Shown piece after piece: positions 1 to 5,331 of a DNA stretch of 5,331 nucleotides (its first letter is position 1; each line of letters starts with the position of its first letter). A model generated the notes under the pieces. That model saw nothing but the letters and a program-made list of their open reading frames with translations. It did not search any database and was not told the DNA's origin. The stretch comes from an uncultured Acidimicrobiia bacterium (lineage in GTDB: Bacteria; Actinomycetota; Acidimicrobiia; UBA5794). The position numbers and the translations under genes are program-made. The DNA lies in the NCBI GenBank assembly GCA_905480055.1, contig CAJQOW010000269.1:1-5331 (forward strand). The letters run 5' to 3'.

Positions 1-545
1 CTGGAGAAGGCGCATGGAAGGTCATGGCTGGCATCCGATGGCAGAAGACGTGGAAGGCTCGCCTGGCAACACCTATCGGTGTCCATCAGCTCCTGTCCGG
101 CCACCTGTTGTGGTCTGGCATCCGCGTGCTGATGGTGTCAGTCATCTTTGCTGCGGTGATGTGGGTGTTCCGTGTCGGACCGCTCTTGCAATCAATGATC
201 GCGGTGATACCGGCGCTCCTCGTCGGCCTGGCGATGGCCGCGCTGACAACGGCATTCACCGTCAAGGCCAAAGAGGTTGCATACCTCCCGATGTACTTCC
301 GATTCGTGGTCATCCCGATGTTCCTGTTCTCAGGGGTGTTCTTCCCCATCAGCCAGCTTCCCAACTGGCTGCAGCCGGTTGCCTACATCACGCCGCTGTA
401 CCACGGCGTCGAGATGGCCCGAGCAATCGTGCTGGGAACCGAGCCTGCCATCGCCCCGTGGGTCAGCGTGGTGTATCTGGTCGCACTCACCGCCATCGGC
501 TCATACGTGGCGATCCGCCCATTGCGCAGTGAGCTGAAGCCATGA
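1..545 (+). CDS. ABC-2 type transporter permease, C-terminal part (5' end outside window)
   Basis: This is the membrane subunit of an ABC exporter, a partner of a cytoplasmic ATPase that is not in the window. The frame is open to the left edge (first full codon at base 3), and the residues before the ATG at 24 continue the family pattern. That ATG is therefore internal, and about 180 residues of a usual 250-280 are visible. Counting from the ATG at 24, the cytoplasmic segment QKTWKARLATP (7-17) is typical of ABC-2 permeases. Hydrophobic spans follow at about 29-49, 56-80, 93-108 and 146-165. The family signature with FSGVFFPISQLPNWLQP and a following PLYHGVEMAR lies at 102-133. The stop overlaps the next permease start in an ATGA, which suggests translational coupling. 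The substrate cannot be told from sequence; DrrB/NodJ-like drug or lipid-type export is the family-level guess. Confidence 0.88.
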   Translation, partial: GEGAWKVMAGIRWQKTWKARLATPIGVHQLLSGHLLWSGIRVLMVSVIFAAVMWVFRVGPLLQSMIAVIPALLVGLAMAALTTAFTVKAKEVAYLPMYFRFVVIPMFLFSGVFFPISQLPNWLQPVAYITPLYHGVEMARAIVLGTEPAIAPWVSVVYLVALTAIGSYVAIRPLRSELKP

Positions 546-1348
546 GCTCCTCCGAGACACTCACCACGAGGGTCGTCCCACCTCTGCCGCGTCGTTGGCG
601 CGGTCGCTATTTGGTCGAGCGGAACATCAGCGCGACAAAGTCTTTCTGGCCGGTACTCGTGTCTGGCTTCTTCGAACCGTTGTTCTACCTGTTCGCGATC
701 GGTGTGGGAATCGGCACGCTCGTCGGCGACCTCGAGTTCGGCGGTGCGTCGGTCTCGTACACCGCCTTCGTGGCCCCTGCGATGCTCGCAGCCTCCGCCA
801 TGAATGGCGCGGTGTTCGAATCCACGAACATCTTCTTCAAACTGAAGTATGGCAAGACCTACGAAGGCGTCTTGGCGACGCCCGTCGAGCCGCTCGATGT
901 CGCTTCCGGCGAGATCGCCTGGACGCTGGCACGTGGCGCCGCGTACTCCCTCGCCTTCCTCCTGGTGATGGCAGTGATGGGCCTCATCGAGTCGCCATGG
1001 GGCATCCTCGCCTTCCCGGCCACCATCCTCGTCGGTTTTGCGTTCGGCGCCGTCGCAACGGCTGGCGTGACCTATATGCGGACCTGGCAGGATCTCGACC
1101 TCGTCACCCTGGCGCCCCTGCCGCTCTTCCTGTTCTCTGCGACGTTCTTTCCCGTCGAGGTCTACCCAACGTGGCTCCAGCCAGTGGTGTGGCTCTCACC
1201 GCTGTCCCAAAGCGTGGCCCTGATTCGCGGCCTCACCCTCGGTGTCATCGAGTGGACGATGCTCGTAAATGTCGCCTATCTCGTCGCGATGGGGCTCATT
1301 GGCTCGTGGATCACCACCCGTCGCTTCGGGGACCTCCTCCGCAAGTGA
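542..1348 (+). CDS. ABC-2 type transporter permease (complete, 268 aa)
   Basis: This is a second ABC-2 membrane subunit, of usual family length. It has a basic cytoplasmic N-terminus (PRRWRGRYLVERN, 16-28). Hydrophobic spans lie at about 36-60, 73-90, 130-148, 152-176, 188-203 and 240-257. The cytoplasmic segment KYGKTYEGVLATPVEPLD (102-119) and the C-terminal signature FSATFFPVEVYPTWLQP with PLSQSVALIRG (198-230) match those of the preceding gene. The two are thus paralogous and probably form a heterodimeric pore with one shared ATPase. The start at 542 is set by the ATGA overlap with the upstream stop; no strong Shine-Dalgarno is visible, consistent with coupled translation. The product would sit in the cytoplasmic membrane. 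The family is clear (ABC2_membrane, NodJ/DrrB-like); the substrate is unknown. Confidence 0.92.
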   Translation: MSSSETLTTRVVPPLPRRWRGRYLVERNISATKSFWPVLVSGFFEPLFYLFAIGVGIGTLVGDLEFGGASVSYTAFVAPAMLAASAMNGAVFESTNIFFKLKYGKTYEGVLATPVEPLDVASGEIAWTLARGAAYSLAFLLVMAVMGLIESPWGILAFPATILVGFAFGAVATAGVTYMRTWQDLDLVTLAPLPLFLFSATFFPVEVYPTWLQPVVWLSPLSQSVALIRGLTLGVIEWTMLVNVAYLVAMGLIGSWITTRRFGDLLRK

Positions 1349-1896
1349 CCACGGTCACGACTCGCCACGTCGGATTCGTTCGGAACGTGATGATCGGTCG
1401 CGAAGGCCTCCACCGCCAGGTGCTTCTCGACCTGTTCTCAGATGCCGGTGCGCAGGCACCTCGCTCATACATCTCGACGGGCAACATCTCGTTCTCCGCA
1501 CCCGAGTCCGATCTTCCCCTTCTCATCGCTTCGGTCGAGGAAGGCATTGCGGCAGTCATCGGCCGTCACGAGGAGGTGTTCGTACGCAGTATCAGCGCCC
1601 TCGAGCAAATCGTGACATCCGATCCGTTCGCTGGAAGTCCTTACCCAGACACCGCTGAACGGACCGTGTCGTTCGTGCCGAACGACTTCGATCTCAGCGT
1701 GGTGTCGCTTCCCGTCGAGTCCAAGTCCGGGCGAGTGTGCGTGTTCGGAGCGACGGATACGGAGCTCTTCTCCGCTGGTCGGAGTGTCGGAGGGCGGACA
1801 CAAGGTGCTGGCGGCCTCGTGGAAGGGATGCTCGGATGCAGGATCACGTCGAGGGCGTGGTCGACCGTCCTGCGCATCGTCGACCACCCGTCGTGA
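1345..1896 (+). CDS. DUF1697 family protein (183 aa)
   Basis: This matches DUF1697, a family of small, probably soluble bacterial proteins of about 180 residues without an established function. Family landmarks are the N-terminal strand HVGFVRNVMIG (8-18), the segment RSYISTGNISF (40-50, corresponding to the common R-Y-I-x-S-G-N-V-x-F), TSDPF (91-95), RTVSFVP (106-112) and the C-terminal TSRAWSTVLRI (168-178), equivalent to the family T-x-R-N-W-x-T-V. The GTG start at 1345 overlaps the permease stop as GTGA. It has no good Shine-Dalgarno (the bases before it are pyrimidine-rich), so translation probably depends on coupling. The N-terminus departs from the usual R-G-I-N-V-G-G motif, having R-N-V-M-I-G-R instead, so this copy is divergent. 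The overlap suggests co-expression with the exporter, but no functional link is known. Family assignment is fairly firm; function is not. Confidence 0.82.
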   Translation: MTTVTTRHVGFVRNVMIGREGLHRQVLLDLFSDAGAQAPRSYISTGNISFSAPESDLPLLIASVEEGIAAVIGRHEEVFVRSISALEQIVTSDPFAGSPYPDTAERTVSFVPNDFDLSVVSLPVESKSGRVCVFGATDTELFSAGRSVGGRTQGAGGLVEGMLGCRITSRAWSTVLRIVDHPS

Positions 1897-1906
1897 CCGC
1901 CGTCCC

Positions 1907-1927
1907 TACCCCACCGGGGGTGGGGTA
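1907..1927. promoter_or_regulatory. Probable CsoR operator (perfect 9-3-9 inverted repeat)
   Basis: TACCCCACC (1907-1915) and GGTGGGGTA (1919-1927) are exact reverse complements around a GGG spacer. The site lies just upstream of csoR. Known CsoR operators are G/C-tract pseudo-palindromes flanked by TA, placed at the promoters of csoR and copper-export genes; this fits well. Its right arm overlaps the -10 element, so bound CsoR should block RNA polymerase. No second copy is visible before copZ or copA, so one operator probably controls all three genes. Binding is inferred, not shown. Confidence 0.8.
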
Positions 1928-1937
1928 TACTGTCTCT
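1926..1937 (+). promoter_or_regulatory. Probable csoR promoter -10 element; likely leaderless transcript
   Basis: TATACT at 1926-1931 matches the sigma-70 -10 consensus TATAAT at five of six positions. It ends only six bases before the csoR ATG at 1938, so the expected start point falls on or next to the ATG. No Shine-Dalgarno is suitably placed in the intervening bases. Both facts point to a leaderless mRNA, which is common in Actinomycetota. No convincing -35 hexamer is seen at the usual distance; that region is occupied by the operator. Confidence 0.6.
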
Positions 1938-2219
1938 ATGAAGGCCGAACACAAGTCATCAGCCCTGAACCGCCTCAAGACCGTCCGTGGACACATGGAT
2001 GCGGTCATCCGGATGGTGGAGGAAGAGCAATACTGCCCCGACATCATGAAGCAGGTATCCGCCCTCGAGGGATCCCTCGAGGGAGTCAATCGGGTTCTGC
2101 TCCAGAACCACATCGAGACCTGTGTGCTCGAACACGTCGAGGCAGGGCGCTCTGCCCAAGTGGTCGATGAGCTCATGGAAACCCTTCGATACACGCCAAC
2201 AAGCAAAGGATCGAGATGA
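1938..2219 (+). CDS. csoR: Copper-sensing transcriptional repressor CsoR (93 aa)
   Basis: This is a cytoplasmic Cu(I)-responsive repressor of the CsoR/RcnR family, an all-helical protein that forms tetramers and leaves DNA when it binds Cu(I). The Cu(I) ligand triad is present as Cys33, His58 and Cys62, with the same C-x24-H-x3-C spacing as Mycobacterium tuberculosis CsoR (Cys36, His61, Cys65). The second-shell residues Tyr32 and Glu78 also correspond to its Tyr35 and Glu81. This favours copper over the nickel (RcnR), formaldehyde (FrmR) or persulfide (CstR) branches. The N-terminal helix has the family pattern NRLKTVRGHMDAVIRMVEE (11-29). The frame is open further upstream, but the ATG at 1938 is chosen because homology begins there and the promoter and operator lie directly before it. 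The stop overlaps copZ as ATGA. It probably represses its own operon through the site at 1907-1927. Residues 42-49 hold a repeated Leu-Glu-Gly encoded by a DNA palindrome. Confidence 0.95.
   Translation: MKAEHKSSALNRLKTVRGHMDAVIRMVEEEQYCPDIMKQVSALEGSLEGVNRVLLQNHIETCVLEHVEAGRSAQVVDELMETLRYTPTSKGSR
2062..2083. repeat. 22-bp perfect palindrome inside csoR
   Basis: Bases 2062-2083 read the same on both strands. The centre is GGATCC, and each half contains CTCGAG. The same stretch can be read as an 11-bp direct repeat (2062-2072 and 2074-2084) separated by one base. It encodes the Ala-Leu-Glu-Gly-Ser-Leu-Glu-Gly segment of CsoR, a normal helical part of the family, so the coding constraint may explain it. 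In RNA it could form a stem of about 9 bp with a 4-base loop. Confidence 0.9.
2206..2210 (+). promoter_or_regulatory. Shine-Dalgarno of copZ
   Basis: AAGGA lies five bases before the copZ ATG at 2216, inside the last codons of csoR. It supports that start and gives copZ its own ribosome entry in addition to ATGA coupling. Confidence 0.7.
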
Positions 2220-2425
2220 CCACCGTCACCCTCTCCGTACCCGACATCTCCTGCGGCCACTGCAAGTCCTCCATCGAGGGGGCCGTCGCTCCTCTCGAAG
2301 GTGTCGCAACCGCAGAGGTCACCATCGAGGCCAGGACCGTCGATGTGAACTTCGATGAGTCGATCGTGAACCTCGATGCGATCGTGGCCGCCATTGACGA
2401 ACAGGGATACGAAGTCGCTCGCTGA
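2216..2425 (+). CDS. copZ: Copper chaperone CopZ, heavy-metal-associated domain (69 aa)
   Basis: This is a single small HMA domain (beta-alpha-beta-beta-alpha-beta ferredoxin-like fold) of typical length for a cytoplasmic Cu(I) chaperone. It binds Cu(I) through two cysteines and hands it to CopA, and possibly to CsoR. The metal loop is DISCGHCK (10-17), with Cys13 and Cys16 as ligands. A His lies between them, and Ile-Ser stands where many homologues have Met-Thr. The C-terminal part IDEQGYEVAR (60-69) is the usual HMA ending. The start at 2216 is fixed by the csoR overlap and the AAGGA five bases upstream. Its place between csoR and copA supports the copper role. The same fold serves mercury or zinc/cadmium systems, but the neighbours make copper by far the most likely metal. 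Confidence 0.93.
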   Translation: MTTVTLSVPDISCGHCKSSIEGAVAPLEGVATAEVTIEARTVDVNFDESIVNLDAIVAAIDEQGYEVAR

Positions 2426-2454
2426 GGGCGACGCATCTTCGAAGCCGCCTCTGA

Positions 2455-2462
2455 AGAAGGGA
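2455..2462 (+). promoter_or_regulatory. Probable Shine-Dalgarno of copA
   Basis: The purine-rich stretch AGAAGGGA ends ten bases before the GTG at 2473. Spacing is slightly long but acceptable. An in-frame TGA at 2452-2454 means GTG 2473 is the first possible start after that stop. The 47-bp copZ-copA gap (2426-2472) holds nothing else that I recognise. Confidence 0.5.
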
Positions 2463-2472
2463 ACCTGACGCC

Positions 2473-4632
2473 GTGACCGACACGATTCGGTTCGATGTTG
2501 AAGGCATGACCTGTGCGTCGTGTGCCGTGCGGATCGAGCGCGTCCTTGGGAAGCAGGAGGGCGTCGAAACCGCGATCGTGAACTTCGCTGGGCAGGAAGC
2601 GCGAGCCACGATCAGCGACAGCGCTGACGTCGAGGCCCTCCAGGCAGCTGTCGCCAAGATCGGCTACGACATGGAGGAGATCGATCCCGACGACGACAGT
2701 CGATCGATCACCGAACGCTACGACGCCGAGGCGAGGTACCAGCTCCGCAACGTGATAGGAGCTGGCATCCTCACCGCGATCGTGATGGTGCTTGCGATGA
2801 TCGGCCCCGAGGCCGATTGGAATCCCTGGGTCCAGTTCGTGCTCACCACGATCGTGGTCTTCGGGTTCGGCTGGCAGTTTCACAAAGCAGCGTGGAAACA
2901 GGTGACCTCGCTCTCGCCCGCCATGGACACCTTGATCTCGGTGGGCACCCTCGCCGCATGGGGATACTCCACAGTCGTGCTGGTGTCGGACTCGAGTGAG
3001 GGGTTCATCTTCTTCGAGTCTGCGGCCATGATCGTGACCCTGATCCTGGTGGGAAGGTTCTTCGAGGCACGCGCCAAGGGTGAGGCAACGAACGCTATCG
3101 CCAAGCTCGCCGAGCTTGGCGCCAAGCAGGCGCGAGTGATCCGCAATGGCGACGAGGTCATGGTGGCCCCCCTCGAACTTGCACCTGGGGACACCGTGGT
3201 CGTCCTACCCGGAGAGAAGATTCCCGCCGATGGGATCGTGCTGGCGGGGCAATCAGGCGTCGACGAGTCGATGCTGACCGGCGAGAGCAGACCCGCGACC
3301 AAGGCGCCCGGCGCCTCGGTGTTCGGTGCGACCGTCAACCAACTCGGTCGCCTGGAAATCGAGGTCGAGCATGTCGGACCAAACTCTGCCCTCAGCCAGA
3401 TCGTGCGGTTGGTCGAGGATGCTCAGGCAACCAAGGCTCCCGTGCAACGCCTTGCCGATCGGATCTCTGGTGTATTCGTGCCCATTGTGATCGCCATTTC
3501 ACTGGCGGTCCTCGTCGGATGGATGGCGGTCGAGGGAGATGCAGCGACCGCCGTGCGCAACGCTGTGTCGGTGCTCATCATTGCCTGCCCGTGCGCTCTC
3601 GGCCTGGCCACCCCAACCGCGATCATGGTCGGCAGCGGTCGGGGCGCCTCACTGGGCGTCCTCTTCAAGGACGCAGAAGTGTTCGAACGCTCTCGGGACC
3701 TCGACACCGTGGTGTTCGACAAGACAGGAACCCTGACACGGGGCGCCATGACGTTGGCGTCAGTCCATGCCGTCGGAGACGAGACCGAGCTCCTGATGAA
3801 TGTCGCCGCTGTCGAGATCGGATCGGAGCACCCGATCGCACGGGCTGTCGTGCTTGGTGCCGAGGAGCGCGATCTTTCCTTCGAAACAGCCTCCGACGTG
3901 ACTGCTGTCGAGGGCAAGGGTGTCGTCGGCACGGTCGATGACAAGACGGTGGTGATCGGTGCGCCAAGCCTTGTCACTGATCGGGCCTGGGACATCCCGG
4001 CTTCAATCGCAACGATATTCGACGACGTCGCCGCCCACGGGAACACCACCTTCCTCGTTGGATGGGACGGCGAAGCTCGTGGTGTCATCAGCGTGGCAGA
4101 CACCGTCAGAGACACGTCGCGCCGAGCGGTCACGGAACTCCACGACGATGGCCTGTCCACCGGCATGCTCACGGGCGACTCGCGCTACGTTGCGGAAGCC
4201 ATTGCGGCCGAGATCGGTGTCGATGCCGTCGTGTCAGAAGTCTTGCCCGCAGAGAAGGCTGACGCCATCGCAACCATGCAACAGGACGGATCGGTCGTGG
4301 CGTTTGTGGGAGACGGCATCAACGACGCTCCAGCGCTTACCGTCGCCGATGTGGGCATGGCCGTCGGCAGCGGCACCGAGGTGGCGATCGAGGCGGGCGA
4401 CATCGTGCTCATGTCTGGCGATCCGATGGCATCGGTGGCTGCGGTCCGGTTGGCACGACGCACGTTCGCGACGATTCGACAGAACCTGTTCTGGGCGTTC
4501 GCGTACAACACGGCAGCTATTCCATTGGCAGCCCTCGGCTTTCTCAATCCCATGATCGCTGCTGCCGCAATGGCGCTGTCGTCAGTCAGCGTCGTGGCGA
4601 ACTCGCTGAGGCTTCGTAGCTACACGCCGTGA
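2473..4632 (+). CDS. copA: Cu(+)-exporting P1B-1 type ATPase CopA (719 aa)
   Basis: This inner-membrane pump uses ATP to move Cu(I) out of the cytoplasm. In order it shows one N-terminal HMA domain with GMTCASC (11-17, ligands Cys14 and Cys17); an acidic linker (68-75); and four hydrophobic spans at about 93-110, 119-137, 151-171 and 178-197. Next come the actuator loop with TGES (269-272), spans at about 333-352 and 364-387 with the CPC ion site (372-374), and the phosphorylation motif DKTGT (416-420, Asp416). The nucleotide-binding HP is at 453-454, TGD at 567-569 and GDGINDAP at 613-620. The last two spans carry YN (678-679) and M-x-x-S-S (700-704). CPC, YN and MxxSS together define the Cu(+)/Ag(+) class P1B-1. 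All catalytic motifs are intact, so the pump should be functional. Length is normal for a single-HMA bacterial CopA. GTG 2473 is the first in-frame start after a TGA at 2452. It probably shares the csoR promoter and CsoR control. Confidence 0.97.
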   Translation: MTDTIRFDVEGMTCASCAVRIERVLGKQEGVETAIVNFAGQEARATISDSADVEALQAAVAKIGYDMEEIDPDDDSRSITERYDAEARYQLRNVIGAGILTAIVMVLAMIGPEADWNPWVQFVLTTIVVFGFGWQFHKAAWKQVTSLSPAMDTLISVGTLAAWGYSTVVLVSDSSEGFIFFESAAMIVTLILVGRFFEARAKGEATNAIAKLAELGAKQARVIRNGDEVMVAPLELAPGDTVVVLPGEKIPADGIVLAGQSGVDESMLTGESRPATKAPGASVFGATVNQLGRLEIEVEHVGPNSALSQIVRLVEDAQATKAPVQRLADRISGVFVPIVIAISLAVLVGWMAVEGDAATAVRNAVSVLIIACPCALGLATPTAIMVGSGRGASLGVLFKDAEVFERSRDLDTVVFDKTGTLTRGAMTLASVHAVGDETELLMNVAAVEIGSEHPIARAVVLGAEERDLSFETASDVTAVEGKGVVGTVDDKTVVIGAPSLVTDRAWDIPASIATIFDDVAAHGNTTFLVGWDGEARGVISVADTVRDTSRRAVTELHDDGLSTGMLTGDSRYVAEAIAAEIGVDAVVSEVLPAEKADAIATMQQDGSVVAFVGDGINDAPALTVADVGMAVGSGTEVAIEAGDIVLMSGDPMASVAAVRLARRTFATIRQNLFWAFAYNTAAIPLAALGFLNPMIAAAAMALSSVSVVANSLRLRSYTP

Positions 4633-4638
4633 TCCGGG

Positions 4639-5331
4639 TCAAACGGCTTCGATGTCTCGAACATCCCACAAGCCGTCACGTCTGGGGCCATCAGGTGTGG
4701 AGTACGACACCGTCGCGACCCTGGCTACAAGATCCACTGCCAGATGTGCAAACGACTCGCCGGCGGTCCATTGCAGCGAAAGAGTCGACGAGTCGCCAAG
4801 AGCGGCGAAGCGCCCGGCAAACGCGGGATGGGTGTTGCGGAATCGGATGAGACCAACCAGCGCGGCGACAACGGGGCGTTCGAGTTCGGACGCAATCTCT
4901 TCGGAGTCGTAGACATGCCGGTTCACATCGCGGCCGACTCCCGTGCGTTCGAGGAGGTCGACATCGTTCGACCCTGCGAGCAGTCCGACGTAGTAGACCT
5001 GAGGAATCCCTGGTACGAACAGTTGCAGCGCCCGTGCGGCGAGATACGCATCCTCGTCTCCGCCGAGCGCGTCGAAGAACGTGCAGTTCACCTGGTACAG
5101 GTCCAGATTCGATGCGGCGGCACCCGTCGCGAGACGCGAGATGCCACCAGAATTCCTGTGTATCGATTCAACCAAGGCGTCGATTTGGGCATCCGTCAGC
5201 AGGCCGGGTTCACCCGAGTCCGGACTGCTTCCAACATCGATCACACCTATGCCATCGTGGGTATCGAGCACCGAAATCGCATTGGTGGGCCGCATCTCGA
5301 TCCACGCGAGCAGCGGCACGGCGTCGCCTGC
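4639..5331 (-). CDS. GH13_18 sucrose phosphorylase-type enzyme, C-terminal part (5' end outside window)
   Basis: This is a glycoside hydrolase family 13 phosphorylase, which splits a glucosyl-fructose or related bond with phosphate to give glucose 1-phosphate; it is expected to be cytoplasmic. The frame is open to the right edge, so the GTG codon at 5319-5317 is internal. About 230 residues are visible of roughly 480-590. Numbering from that codon, SVLDTHDGIGVIDVG (16-30) carries the His-Asp pair (21-22) whose Asp is the third catalytic carboxylate, stabilising the transition state. LYQVNCTFFDALGG (74-87), FVPGIPQVYYVGLLAGSND (100-118) and GVGRDVNRH (127-135) are strongly characteristic of the subfamily. 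FRNTHPAF (160-167) is followed by a beta-rich C-terminal domain. The nucleophile Asp and acid/base Glu lie outside the window, so sucrose, sucrose 6'-phosphate and glucosylglycerate cannot be separated as substrates. It converges on copA with no shared regulation evident. Confidence 0.9.
   Translation of the reverse strand, partial: AGDAVPLLAWIEMRPTNAISVLDTHDGIGVIDVGSSPDSGEPGLLTDAQIDALVESIHRNSGGISRLATGAAASNLDLYQVNCTFFDALGGDEDAYLAARALQLFVPGIPQVYYVGLLAGSNDVDLLERTGVGRDVNRHVYDSEEIASELERPVVAALVGLIRFRNTHPAFAGRFAALGDSSTLSLQWTAGESFAHLAVDLVARVATVSYSTPDGPRRDGLWDVRDIEAV

Noticed and set aside
595..1344. Long open frame across the second permease, continuous with the DUF1697 frame, as a larger fusion protein
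   Set aside because: The N-terminal part is an Arg-rich out-of-frame shadow of the permease with no family pattern. DUF1697 homology begins only after the GTG at 1345.
1907..1931. GC-rich inverted repeat as a rho-independent terminator for the upstream ABC/DUF1697 operon
   Set aside because: It could fold as a 9-bp stem but is not followed by a T-run. Its position over a -10 element and its CsoR-operator character explain it better.
2436..2457. TCTTC...GAAGA pairing that might hide the copA Shine-Dalgarno
   Set aside because: Only five AT-rich pairs with a 12-base loop; too weak to claim as a regulatory structure.
2173..2883. Long minus-strand open frame opposite copZ and the start of copA
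   Set aside because: Its translation shows no recognisable domain, and both plus-strand genes under it are firmly identified. It is a shadow frame of GC-rich coding DNA.
3423..4172. Long minus-strand open frame opposite the catalytic part of copA
   Set aside because: It has Ser/Thr/Arg/Ala-rich low-complexity composition typical of antisense shadows, and it lies wholly inside an intact CopA with all its motifs.
4626..4647. GCCGT...ACGGC inverted repeat between copA and the phosphorylase as a shared terminator
   Set aside because: The stem is only 5 bp with a 12-base loop and there is no T-tract on either side.

Overview
The window looks like a piece of chromosome from a GC-rich Actinomycetota-type bacterium. 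By eye the GC content is about 60%. Genes are packed with 4-bp ATGA/GTGA overlaps, GTG starts occur, and the copper operon promoter sits so close to its ATG that the transcript is probably leaderless. The phylum is inferred from these traits and from the protein flavours. No rRNA or other marker gene is present.

Region 1 (1-1896, plus strand) is the tail of an operon. It holds the C-terminal part of one ABC-2 type permease (cut by the left edge), a complete second ABC-2 permease, and a DUF1697 protein. Each gene overlaps the next by 4 bp. The two permeases resemble each other and look like the two membrane halves of one drug- or lipid-type exporter. The matching ATPase gene is not visible and may lie upstream.

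Region 2 (1897-4632, plus strand) is a complete copper-homeostasis operon: csoR (Cu(I)-sensing repressor), copZ (small copper chaperone) and copA (P1B-1 Cu(+) export ATPase). It is preceded by a perfect 9-3-9 inverted repeat that overlaps the promoter and resembles known CsoR operators. The logic follows from the families. Without copper, CsoR holds the promoter shut. Cu(I) bound to its Cys-His-Cys site releases it. CopZ then carries Cu(I) to CopA, which pumps it out of the cytoplasm.

Region 3 (4639-5331, minus strand) is the C-terminal part of a GH13_18 sucrose-phosphorylase-type enzyme. It converges on copA with only 6 bp between the two stop codons and runs off the right edge.

I found no mobile element, CRISPR array, RNA gene or clearly new system. 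The points most worth checking are the leaderless CsoR promoter/operator, a 22-bp perfect palindrome inside csoR, and the coupling of a DUF1697 gene to an exporter operon.
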